Assembly: GCA_036346225.1 (NCBI GenBank)
Contig: JARFIW010001104.1
Span: 11,744,001 to 11,808,000 of the forward strand
Length of the DNA: 64,000 nt
Origin: Platerodrilus igneus
Taxonomy: Eukaryota > Arthropoda > Insecta > Coleoptera > Lycidae
Direction: 5' to 3'
A program made the translations under genes and the position numbers. The notes beneath the pieces were generated by a model. That model was given only the letters and a program-made list of their open reading frames with translations. It did not search any database and was not told the origin of the DNA. This document shows, piece after piece, positions 46,883-55,874 of this stretch; positions within the stretch are counted from its first letter, which is position 1; each line of letters opens with the position of its first letter.

Positions 46883-47666
46883 CTGCAAAAGAAAATAGAT
46901 ATATATTAGTAGAATGGGAAAAAGTTATTTGTTAATTTGCAGGGAATTGGCGATTTAAAGCCAAACACTAAGCAAGTTACATTATAATAAGGGTAAACTG
47001 CCATGATTAGATGTTAGAGCCTAAATAAATGCCCATTTTGTGGTTAGCTATATGGGACATAAGTGAACAAAACCTAAACTTGTGTAATTTTTATCACATA
47101 CATAGCAATAGTGAAACAAAGTGAAAAAAGTTTGAATACGTATAATAGTCTACAAATTATGAATTCTATAATTCAAGAAAACACCTGTGGTGCAGGTGTC
47201 AGCACTTTGTTTGGCTGCATGTCAAAATCAACAAAAACGTGATTATTAAGAAAATATTTTAAGTTAGTTGTGATGTTCCTTTGAAATATTTATAATCATA
47301 TTTCATTTTAATAATTCCTATATTAGTAAATCTCACCAATAGAGTTAGGTTATTGCCTTTAAGATATTTTTTAGGTTGCATACATTCTTGATCTAAGGAA
47401 GAATTATTTTGGTATCTTATATTGTCCATACTCAAATGTCAAATTCATTATGGCAGTTTTAAAGGTTAGTAATGATATCAGCCAGCGTAACTTTGTATTT
47501 TAAATTACTACAGTTTTATGATTTATTTGTTTCGATCAATAATGTATAACACAAACGCCTATGACATCACCATCTAGGCATGAAGACTTCACATGCAAAA
47601 TTTGTGCTGACTAAAAAAGAATAAAAACTTCCTTTCTCTTATTCCACTTAATTTTTCCATAAGTTA

Positions 47667-47668
<2 letters not shown>
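46883..47668. other. probable intron of the zinc-finger gene
   Basis: A+T-rich, no further exon recognised. Confidence 0.4.

Positions 47669-47720
<52 letters not shown>
47669..47720. repeat. (AT)n microsatellite abutting an LTR end
   Basis: The AT run ends ATTTATAT directly before TGCCGTGG, the outer end of the 3' LTR. Confidence 0.9.
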
Positions 47721-48927
47721 TGCCGTGGATCTTAGATTAAAAATCGAACCCCTCTAATTAATCAATTTTATAACAAATTGAAAATTTGCACATAATAGAA
47801 AATTTTCAAAAAAACATTAATTTCTTACCCAGATTCCTCTCTTCATCACCTTGGTTGAATTGCTTTCTTCAACTGCTTCCGGCTAGCTCAGTTAGGCCTC
47901 CTCTTGGATACCTAGAATCACTCCCATACTCTTTATCATTCACGCACACTCTCAATAGAACCACATAATAATACAACGATCATACAATATCTATTTTCCA
48001 CTATTTACAAATAAAACTTCAAAATTATTTACATCTCAGTGGTCAAGTTACACCTCAATAAATTCTATTTTGTAAGTCCAGAATTTTTAACTAGCAATAT
48101 CGAACACATTGAATGTAACCTGAGTAAATGGGCTCTGAATAATACTTTATCTTTCTTTCTTTATTTATAATTAATTTCAATTAGGAAACTCTGGAGTATG
48201 GTGAGCTTGTAATAACCCAGTTATTTGTGATTAATGTATGCTCTTTACTTGGCATATTCTTATTACAAATACAACAAAAACCCATGTACTCATAACAAAA
48301 AAAATATTTAAATTCCTGAGGAATGTTAATCAGCTTTATATACACCTTTATATTTCGATTTAAATACCACAATAAAAGTTAGTTATACGTATTACTTTCA
48401 ATACGCCATATAATGTAAAATACCATCATAGTTCACTCTCACCCATCACAATAACCTTCATAGTTTATCAACAACAACAAATTCTAAAGCGTTACCTGGA
48501 ATTTCTTGAAGATCCCTGCTCCGTTGATGATGCCATTAAGTTGTTTCATGGTACTGCTCTGCTCCCGCCTCCAGATATTAGTAGTTGAACACCCTCTAAT
48601 TAATGCTGCAATGCTGTTCATATACGATACATCCAACTCCAAATCCAATTATTACTCTTCTTTTATTTTAATTTAGATTAATTCATGTTACATAACGTCA
48701 CTACATGAGCTTGTTAAAAAAAATATAAGTTGCACCTCAATAAAATTTAGACTCGGCACTATCCACGTACAAATTATGAGGCTAATACCGTACTATTTAA
48801 TTTAAAATAATTTTCTATACTTACAAGCTCGTGGTAACTTTCGTACGTAGTCTGAAGCGATCAAAATACTAAGGGTGTTTCAAATTGCTTTGTTTATGGT
48901 TAAATTTAACCTTTTAAAACCACTACA
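47721..48927 (-). repeat. 3' LTR (1207 bases) of the gag-pro element
   Basis: On the minus strand it starts TGTAGTGGTTTTAAAAGG after a polypurine-like GAAATAGGGGGATTA (complement at 48928-48942) and ends CTAAGATCCACGGCA. CCAGGTAACGCTTTAG (complement of 48484-48499) lies about 430 bases in. The last 60 bases hold a degenerate primer-binding-site-like unit, AGGGGTTCGATTTTTAAT. Confidence 0.8.
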
Positions 48928-49648
48928 TAATCCCCCTATTTCAATTCTAGGAAAATCCCTTCTCGGTTTTTCTGAATTTAAATACTACACTCTAATTTAA
49001 TCTTACCTGCTATTTCTATACACCTATTTGCTCACCTAACACTACCTATACCTATTTATCTAATCTATCACTACTTGTCTACCTATTCCTATCTATTTCT
49101 ACACACCTATCTCTACTTATTTCTATCTATCTACACCTATCTTTATTTCTAATTACCTATTCACACCTATCACTATCTTTTACCTAATTATTTCTATCTA
49201 TTATTAACTTCACCCACTTATTTCATTGTATTTTCTTTTTCATTTCACCCCATTAGTCCTTTATTGACTCTTTACATACCTCTTTTGTACTTATCTCTTT
49301 ATCTACACTTCCCATCTCTTTTAACCCTACTTACTATCACTATCTATTCCTATCCTACCTATACATACCTAATTCTATACCTATATCTAACTATCTCCCA
49401 TATTTATCCTATACCTAGCTTTATTTTCTATAAATACTTACTTCTAATCTTCTATATACACCTATTTCTATCCCTATCTATTTAAATTTTACTCTGTTAT
49501 ACACCTATCTCTACTTTCTATATACACCTATCCATATTTATCCTATTTCTACTTCTACTTTTCTATATACACCTATCGTTATCTCTATATTCTACATCTA
49601 CACTAAAATTCACCTATCTCTATCTTTTTGTCATTAATCTTCATTTTC
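48928..49648 (-). repeat. low-complexity CTAT/CTACC-rich stretch (purine-rich on the element strand)
   Basis: On the + strand it is dominated by ACCTATCTCTA, TCTATTTCTA and similar units without strict period. In the element it occupies the place where pol would be. Confidence 0.75.
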
Positions 49649-49978
49649 TTATTTAAATCTGACTCTTTTCTTAATCCTCCAAGTCTTTCTTCTAACTATC
49701 CTAATACTTTTTATCTCTATTTCTCCTTCCTCTATTTCTATACTTATCATCCCTGTTACTTCACATAAAATAAACTTATTCCTATTATCCTGCCTCTTAA
49801 ATATTTCTTCTTCATTCCCTATACTTGTCTGTTCCTCATTTATTATACTTTCTTTTTCTGTGGACAAACCAAACGATACTACCTCTACATCTTTATCTTT
49901 CCCATCTATACAAAATTTTTCCTCTCTTCTAGACCCTTTATGTACAATATTCATTTCACAAAAATCTTTTAAATTCAA
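49649..49978 (-). CDS. unidentified small open frame after the protease frame
   Basis: A Lys/Glu-rich frame of 109 residues overlaps the end of the protease frame by 4 bases, one frame over. It contains no motif I recognise and ends in basic residues (RIVRRKTWRIKKRVRFK). It may be a remnant of the frame that once led into pol, or chance in purine-rich sequence. Confidence 0.3.
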   Translation of the reverse strand: MNLKDFCEMNIVHKGSRREEKFCIDGKDKDVEVVSFGLSTEKESIINEEQTSIGNEEEIFKRQDNRNKFILCEVTGMISIEIEEGEIEIKSIRIVRRKTWRIKKRVRFK

Positions 49979-50715
49979 ATCCGAATTGCCAAAATTATCT
50001 TTACCCTTATCTCATTCATGCCTATATTTACTTCTTGTGTGTCACATAATCCTGTCTTTACTTCTAACCTTTTTAATTCTGACTCGTTATCCACTATTAA
50101 CGCTGGGCCTGACTCTACCTCTAATTGTTCAGCTTCTTCTTTCACTATTACTTGTACCTCATCTAACTTTTCCTCACTATATTCCCCTGAGTCGATCTCT
50201 CTCACTTCTTCATCATATCCCTCTATACTATTAATACATAACCCCATGGCATCTTCTGTGACATCATAACTTGCCTTCCAGGGCAATATCCTATCCCTAA
50301 TCCTAACTATTCTCCTCTCCATATCTATTATAACCCCTAACTTCATCATGCAATCGACCCCTAATATCCCTTTAAACTTTAACCCAGGTACAATTATAAA
50401 CTCTTCTTCACAGCTTACTGAACCTAACTCTACTTTCAAAATAACCACGCTATTCACAACAGCAAATCGTTTTTTATTCGGCGCAACCAGGTGACTTCTT
50501 TTTATTGGCATTATCCTGTCACACACTTTATCTTTAATTTCATTGACGAATTCCTCCGATACCAAACTCGCCTCAGCTCCTGAATCTAATAATGCTCCTA
50601 AATTTTTCTCAAAAATTTTAATTTCAATTATGGGCAAACAAAATATCTCTACTATTTCTGGCTCAATTTCTTCTTCTATTTTCAAAAACTCCCTAGGATG
50701 TTCATATTTGTACAC
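49975..50715 (-). CDS. retropepsin-like protease frame of the gag-pro element
   Basis: The frame is open in the -1 frame right across the end of gag (gag ends TTT TAA; the -1 reading is TTT TTA AAG) and has no ATG start, so -1 frameshifting from gag is the simplest route. Near residue 40 it has GALLDSGAEASLVSEEFVNE, the DSGA catalytic motif of aspartic retropepsins. Near residue 115 it has GILGVDCMMKLGVIID, the conserved second half (ILG-D). The rest is an acidic C-terminal extension without RT motifs. Role: cleaves Gag during particle maturation. Frame intact. Confidence 0.7.
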   Translation of the reverse strand: MYKYEHPREFLKIEEEIEPEIVEIFCLPIIEIKIFEKNLGALLDSGAEASLVSEEFVNEIKDKVCDRIMPIKRSHLVAPNKKRFAVVNSVVILKVELGSVSCEEEFIIVPGLKFKGILGVDCMMKLGVIIDMERRIVRIRDRILPWKASYDVTEDAMGLCINSIEGYDEEVREIDSGEYSEEKLDEVQVIVKEEAEQLEVESGPALIVDNESELKRLEVKTGLCDTQEVNIGMNEIRVKIILAIRI

Positions 50716-50741
50716 AGTGATGTCTAGTGGTTTGTCCTGCT

Positions 50742-52070
50742 TTAAAAATCATGTCCAGGTCTGTTTTCCCTACTCGGTCCTGGTCTAGCTGTTACTTCCG
50801 CGTATGTCCTAGGCGTTTCCCCTCGGTCCGTGTTTGTATTTGAAGTACCCTTCATGTCCGGTGAACTGTTTTGTCTTGTTGGTCCCGGTCTCGGTGCAGG
50901 TCCCCTACCTACACTGTTGCTTCTATAAAATGGCCGTCGCGGTTCCCAATTTTGTCGCTGATACGTAAAATTGTTCCCCCGTCTTGCATAATTGTCCCGT
51001 CTGCTGTCGAACCTAACCGTGTTTACCTGTCTATCCCTAGGTTCCCGAGGTCGTCCACTGCATACGTCGTCATGCCTCTGCAGGTACTCCAGAAACATCT
51101 CTCTATCCACTATGTTTTGTAACTCTACGTGCTGTCTCACCTCAACCTCAAAATGTTTCGACAAGTATTTTATAATCTGTCGGTCTGTCAGTGGTGGGTT
51201 CAGTTGTTTCGCTATGCTATACTTTCGTATAGCATATTGCTCCCAACTTCCTAAAAATTCTCCTTTAAATTTCCCCGTGATTAAGTCGTCTCGTACCTGG
51301 TCTTGTCTGTGATCACTCCAATAGTGTTTCAAAAATCTGTCCTCAAAGTCCGCGTAAGTGTCGATTTCTTGTCCTATTAGAATGTACCAAGCTTCAGCAT
51401 GGTCTTTTAGTAAAGCTTTTACAACATTTAATTTAGCCTGTTCATCGTACAAATTACTTATTAAGCCTCTAACATTGTTAATGAATATTTGCGGGTTTAC
51501 CCTACTATCCCCATAAAATTTCATCTGTTGCTCCAAAGACACATTACCTGTTACAAACCTTGGACCATCCCCCATTAAAGTCGCTACATTGTGCTTAATC
51601 CCGGTCACTTCTCTCTCAACCCGACCTAACTGATCCTTACACGAGTCCGTTACCTCAGTCATTTTAGCATTAATTTCATCCTCACAGAAAATCCTTTCAT
51701 TAGTCCTTAAATGTCCCATTTCCTGATTTAAACCTCTAATATCACGCTCATTTTTATCAACCCGATTTTCAACTTCTCTTATTTTTACAGTCAAGCTATT
51801 TTTGAATTCGGAAAATTCCCTCGTCGATTTTTCTATTTTGTCCCCTAATTCCTGGCTTAATTGGTCAAATTTTCTATTCGATTCAGCCCTACTTAATCTC
51901 ATTTCCTCTAATGTTCTGTTAGATTCTTCATTCATCCTCTTTAGCATTCTCAAAACTAATTCATTTCCAGCTTCTCCCGATTCAGTCTTCGACTGATCCC
52001 TACTACCTCCAGCTTCCTCTATTTTCAAATTTTTATCACACAAGACACTATTGTCACTTCCAATTTCCAC
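50742..52070 (-). CDS. Gag of the gag-pro LTR retrotransposon
   Basis: An open frame of 442 residues. Its first codon here is GTG just after a stop; the first ATG is at 51947 (residue 42), so either translation starts there or a spliced leader supplies the start. Residues about 25-150 are coiled coil. Residues about 185-330 match the retrotransposon capsid domain: QQMKFYGDSRVNPQIFINNV, AEAWYILIG, YADFEDRFLKHYW, then QLNPPLTDRQIIKYLSKHF. The C-terminus is Arg/Gly/Pro-rich (RRDNYARRGNNFTYQRQNW) and lacks a CCHC knuckle, so RNA binding probably uses the basic tail. Capsid protein of the particle. Frame intact. Confidence 0.75.
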   Translation of the reverse strand: MEIGSDNSVLCDKNLKIEEAGGSRDQSKTESGEAGNELVLRMLKRMNEESNRTLEEMRLSRAESNRKFDQLSQELGDKIEKSTREFSEFKNSLTVKIREVENRVDKNERDIRGLNQEMGHLRTNERIFCEDEINAKMTEVTDSCKDQLGRVEREVTGIKHNVATLMGDGPRFVTGNVSLEQQMKFYGDSRVNPQIFINNVRGLISNLYDEQAKLNVVKALLKDHAEAWYILIGQEIDTYADFEDRFLKHYWSDHRQDQVRDDLITGKFKGEFLGSWEQYAIRKYSIAKQLNPPLTDRQIIKYLSKHFEVEVRQHVELQNIVDREMFLEYLQRHDDVCSGRPREPRDRQVNTVRFDSRRDNYARRGNNFTYQRQNWEPRRPFYRSNSVGRGPAPRPGPTRQNSSPDMKGTSNTNTDRGETPRTYAEVTARPGPSRENRPGHDF

Positions 52071-52209
52071 TCCTTAACCACTCCTTTCTCCGTATACATT
52101 CAAATCACCCACACACACACTCAAAATATTCTTAAATTTATCAAAAACACAGACTCTCTCTCTCAGATCGCCAGTTTCCTGGAATAAAATTGTTAAATTC
52201 TATCTGGAA

Positions 52210-52234
52210 TTCGAGCCTCACTTTTGGGTCGCCA
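52210..52234 (-). promoter_or_regulatory. primer-binding site of the gag-pro element (tRNA-Lys-like)
   Basis: Six bases inside the 5' LTR end, the minus strand reads TGGCGACCCAAAAGTGAGGC followed by TCGAA. It resembles the tRNA-Lys 3'-end complement TGGCGCCCAACGTGGGGC+TCGAA with several mismatches. Confidence 0.6.
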
Positions 52235-52240
52235 TAAGAT

Positions 52241-52868
52241 TGCCATGGATCTTAGATTAAAAATCGAACCCCTCTAATTAATCAATTTTATAACAAATTG
52301 AAAATTTGCACACAATAGAAAATTTTCAAAAAAACATTAATTTCTTACCCAGATTCCTCTCTTCATCACCTTGGTTGAATTGCTTTCTTCAACTGCTTCC
52401 GGCTAGCTCAGTTAGGCCTCCTCTTGGATACCTAGATTCACTCCCATACTCTTTATCATTCACGCACACTCTCAATAAAACCACATAATAATACAACAAT
52501 CGTACAATATCTATTTTCCACTATTTACAAATAAAACTTCAAAATTATTTACATCTCAGTGGTCAAGTTACACCTCAATAAATTCTATTTTGTAAAGTCC
52601 AGAATTTTTAACTAGCAATATTGAACACATTGAATGTAACCTGGGTAAATGGGCCCTGGATAATACTTTATCTTTCTTTCTTTATTTATAATTTATTTCA
52701 ATTAGGAAACTCTGGAGTATGGTGAGCTCGTGATAACCCAGTTATTTGTGATTAATGTATGCTCTTTACTTGGCATATTCTTATTACAAATACAACAAAA
52801 ACCCATGTACTTATAACAAAAAAAATATTTAAATTCCTGGGGAATGTTAATCAGCTTTATATACACCT
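52241..52868 (-). repeat. 5' LTR of the gag-pro element, inner part
   Basis: Nearly identical to 47721-48348. It is broken at 52868 by the nested element and continues at 58021. Confidence 0.8.
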
Positions 52869-53166
52869 TGTGACGGATGGTGGGTGGTGTATTCCGTCGT
52901 TAAGGTTCTTTTAATGAGGTTAGAAGTAAAACATAGAGATTTATGCAATACAATTGAGTAAACATTTAATATTAATACCAAAATAAGCACACAATTGAAT
53001 GTAAACAGGCTTAAAGCAATCACTGTTGGTTAACAATATATTATCCGTTTCGATACAGGTTCGCGAGCTCTACGATGTACACACAACGGCGCGCTATGGA
53101 CAACTGATCGTGCCAAAAGGGCGTGATAACGAGACGAGGCACACAACACTGCATGATGGCGTTACA
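52869..53166 (-). repeat. 3' LTR of the nested element (298 bases)
   Basis: TGTGACGG...GTTACA on the + strand, with TG/CA ends. On the element strand it starts TGTAACGCC. Confidence 0.93.
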
Positions 53167-55105
53167 CACTCCCCCTCTGGTTCCAATGACGTCCCGACGA
53201 GGAACCAGCACAAACTTCACTCACACTAGTGTTTGCAACGACCAATTTCTTTTTTGGACGACCTCTTCTTTTAATAGGAAGTTTTGGACTAAGTTCCGAA
53301 TTTCCTTTAAATGGTATAAGCGCAGATACATGATGTATTCCAGCGGATTCATTCAAATTATCACACTTCCCTATCTCATAACTGGCGTGTGAAACTTTTC
53401 TTAAAATGACATAAGGGCCATTCCCCCTGGGATTTAATTTGCTTGAAATTCCTTTCTTTGCGCTACTAAGTGTATGCAAATTCACTAGTACTTTGTCGCC
53501 AACATTGTAACTAAGAGATTCTTTTCTGTGCAAATCGGCATACTTCTTGCTTTTTAGTTTTTCCTTTTCATTATTATCCCGAGCCTGATTTAGATTAATT
53601 GCCAGTCTTTTTAAGTACGGCGTTATTTGTGGTACAAAATTTTCTGACTGAACTACATGTCGAAAATTATTCGTTACATCATCTAATGTTCGTAATTCAC
53701 GACCAAACACTAAATAAGCTGGTGTGTAATCAGTTGATTCACAAAATGTAGTGTTCAATGCGAAACGAATAACAGGAAGCTTTTCACACCATGTTTTATG
53801 TTTATCGGCAACTAAAATTGCTAATCTAGGTTTCAAGTCACGATTTTTCCTTTCGGACATATTTGCTTCCGGATGATATAAAGGAATTAAACATTGCTTA
53901 ATACCCAGACAAAAGCATACTTTTTGCATGACTGCACTAATAAATTGCGTTCCATTATCTCTAATAACTTTCCTAGGTATGCCATAACGCATACCAATTT
54001 CTTCTATTAAAATTTTTGCACAATTTTCTGCAGAGGCTACTTTAAGTGGGAATAGTTCGACCCATTTAGTAGCGGCATCTTCTACCAAAAATATCCACTT
54101 TTCGCCACCAACCGATTCAGGTAGTGGACCAAATAAGTCTATGGCAATTGTTTCAAATCGCTGCGCATAAGCGGGTGTTGTAACTAACCCTGCAGGTTTC
54201 TGATTTAAAGTTTTATATCTTTGACAATCCAAACAACTTTTTACATAATCAGTAATAAATTTTCTCATTCCGGGAAAATAATAACGTTTCGAGATTTTAA
54301 AAAATGTTCTTTCAGCACCATAGTGCCCTGCAGTGGGATCATCATGGTACATTTGTAACACATTTTCTCTTAGATGAGCCGGTACTACTTGCTGAGCTTC
54401 ATCAGTATCATCTTCGTGTGGATAACGAAATAAAATTCCATCGGACATTACGTAGCCTTTCTCTGTCCAATTTGCAATATTATCATCAGCTAAATTTTCA
54501 AAACTATCAATAATTTTTTTAATATCTGGATCTTTCAATTGTTCGTTACGAATTTCGCAAGCGGATTTTTTCGGAAAATCAACATGTATAGTGCAAAGCT
54601 CGCATTTAGTATTTTGAGCATCACTACACTGTGGACGAGATAACGTGTCTGCTACCACATTCTTTTTCCCTGGTAAATATTCTATTTGTAGGTTAAAGCT
54701 TTGGATTTGTAAAGCCCATCTGGCTAAACGGCCTGATGGTGTTTTCAGCGAAAACAACCACTTCAACGGTTGATGATCCGTTGAAAGAATAATTTTGGAG
54801 CCTTCTATATATCCACGAAACTTTTCTAATGCAAAAACTACAGCTAACGCTTCACGTTCAGTAGTAGAATAATTAATTTCGGCGGGAGACAATAAACGAC
54901 TCGCATACTCAATTGGATGCTCACTTTCTCGCTCACCCTGTAATAATACTGCACCCAGTGCATAATTGCTTGCATCTGTACGAATAATGAAAGGTTGCGA
55001 AGGATCAGCTTGACCCAAAATTGGAGCACTAACCAATAATTTCTTTAAAGTTTCAAAAGCATTCTGTTCTTCATCACCCCATTTCCAAACAGATTTCTTT
55101 TTTGT
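53162..55105 (-). CDS. Pol of the nested Ty3/gypsy element: RNase H and integrase
   Basis: The frame is open from after a stop at 55106-55108 to a TAA at 53162 that lies in the first bases of the LTR. RNase H: FIIRTDASNYALGAVLLQG (catalytic D), TTEREALAVVFALEKFRGY (E), STDHQPLKWLF (D), VVADTLSR (D). Integrase: zinc domain HYGAERTFFKISKRYYFPGM with CLDCQ; catalytic core AIDLFGPLPES (D), RDNGTQFISA (D), HPEANMSERKNRDLKPR (E). The C-terminal GPY/F module is LNPRGNGPYVILRKV. No chromodomain. All catalytic residues are present. It copies and integrates the element; as it follows a stop codon it is probably not translated now. Confidence 0.9.
   Translation of the reverse strand, partial: TKKKSVWKWGDEEQNAFETLKKLLVSAPILGQADPSQPFIIRTDASNYALGAVLLQGERESEHPIEYASRLLSPAEINYSTTEREALAVVFALEKFRGYIEGSKIILSTDHQPLKWLFSLKTPSGRLARWALQIQSFNLQIEYLPGKKNVVADTLSRPQCSDAQNTKCELCTIHVDFPKKSACEIRNEQLKDPDIKKIIDSFENLADDNIANWTEKGYVMSDGILFRYPHEDDTDEAQQVVPAHLRENVLQMYHDDPTAGHYGAERTFFKISKRYYFPGMRKFITDYVKSCLDCQRYKTLNQKPAGLVTTPAYAQRFETIAIDLFGPLPESVGGEKWIFLVEDAATKWVELFPLKVASAENCAKILIEEIGMRYGIPRKVIRDNGTQFISAVMQKVCFCLGIKQCLIPLYHPEANMSERKNRDLKPRLAILVADKHKTWCEKLPVIRFALNTTFCESTDYTPAYLVFGRELRTLDDVTNNFRHVVQSENFVPQITPYLKRLAINLNQARDNNEKEKLKSKKYADLHRKESLSYNVGDKVLVNLHTLSSAKKGISSKLNPRGNGPYVILRKVSHASYEIGKCDNLNESAGIHHVSALIPFKGNSELSPKLPIKRRGRPKKKLVVANTSVSEVCAGSSSGRHWNQRGSV
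53167..53180 (-). promoter_or_regulatory. polypurine tract of the nested element
   Basis: AGAGGGGGAGTG on the minus strand ends next to the 3' LTR; it primes plus-strand DNA synthesis in such elements. Confidence 0.8.
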
Positions 55106-55292
55106 TTAGTTGCTCAGAGGCCTAGAAACATCTGAAAAATTTGCTATAAACCTCCTGTACCAAGAACAACATTGTAAAAAACTTTGCACGTGCTTTACAT
55201 TAAGCGGAGTAGAAATATCTGTAATCGCACTAGTTTTCTGAGGATTAACTTTTATTCCTGCTGGTGTTACTAAATGTCCTAAATATTTTACT

Positions 55293-55874
55293 TCAGAACA
55301 GGCGAAAAAGCACTTTTTTTTTATTTGCCCGTAGTTTAAAATGTCTAAGACGCGAAAATACTTTTTTTAAGTCTTCGATGTGTTGCTCAAACGAATTTGA
55401 AATTACAATTAGATCATCAAGATATGCCAATAATGTGACTTCAGAAAGTCCAGAACGAAAATGATCCATTAAGCGTTGAAACGTCGCCGGTGCCGTTTTA
55501 AGACCGAATGGCATTCGTAAAAAACGATAAGTTCCGAATGGCGTGACAAACGCAGTTTTATCGCGATCAGAGGCAGCAACACTAACCTGATGGTAACCCG
55601 CGCGCAAGTCAATTGTCGACATAAACAAAGATCGTTTTGCCGCATGCAAAAGATCGTCCATTCGTGGCAATGCATATAAATCGGTAATCGTTTTTTCATT
55701 AAGACGTCTATAATCGACACAAAGTCTTACGGAACCATCTTTTTTTGGTGTAAGGACCACCGGAGCAGCCCAAGGAGATTCGCATGCTTCAATAATCCCC
55801 TCTTTTAATAGTTTATCAAGTTCCCCTTTTAAAATTTCCTTTTTTTGCAGGAGGCATCCTATAAGGTGGACCAT
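55293..55874 (-). pseudogene. Pol of the nested element: reverse transcriptase, interrupted
   Basis: The frame overlaps the end of the gag-protease frame and is one frame back from it. RT blocks: LLKEGIIEACESPWAAPVVL, KKDGSVRLCVDYRRLNEKTI, FMSTIDLRAGYHQVSVAASD, FGTYRFLRMPFGLKTAPATF and LLAYLDDLIVIS, whose YLDD is the catalytic motif. The frame is lost at a run of nine A (complement of 55314-55322); the expected continuation CFFACSEVKYLGHLV is found one frame over. Then a TAA at 55106-55108 sits where Leu is usual. The RT thumb/connection is therefore split. Function if intact: copies element RNA into DNA. Confidence 0.88.

Noticed and set aside
47786..47968. 60-codon frame repeated at 52306-52488
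   Set aside because: It lies in the LTR of the gag-pro element on the wrong strand; repeated only because the LTR is repeated.
50018..51312. Several + strand frames over gag and protease
   Set aside because: Antisense shadows of the minus-strand frames.
53026..53392. Frames crossing the 3' LTR of the nested element on the + strand
   Set aside because: Antisense to the integrase end and LTR; no independent evidence.
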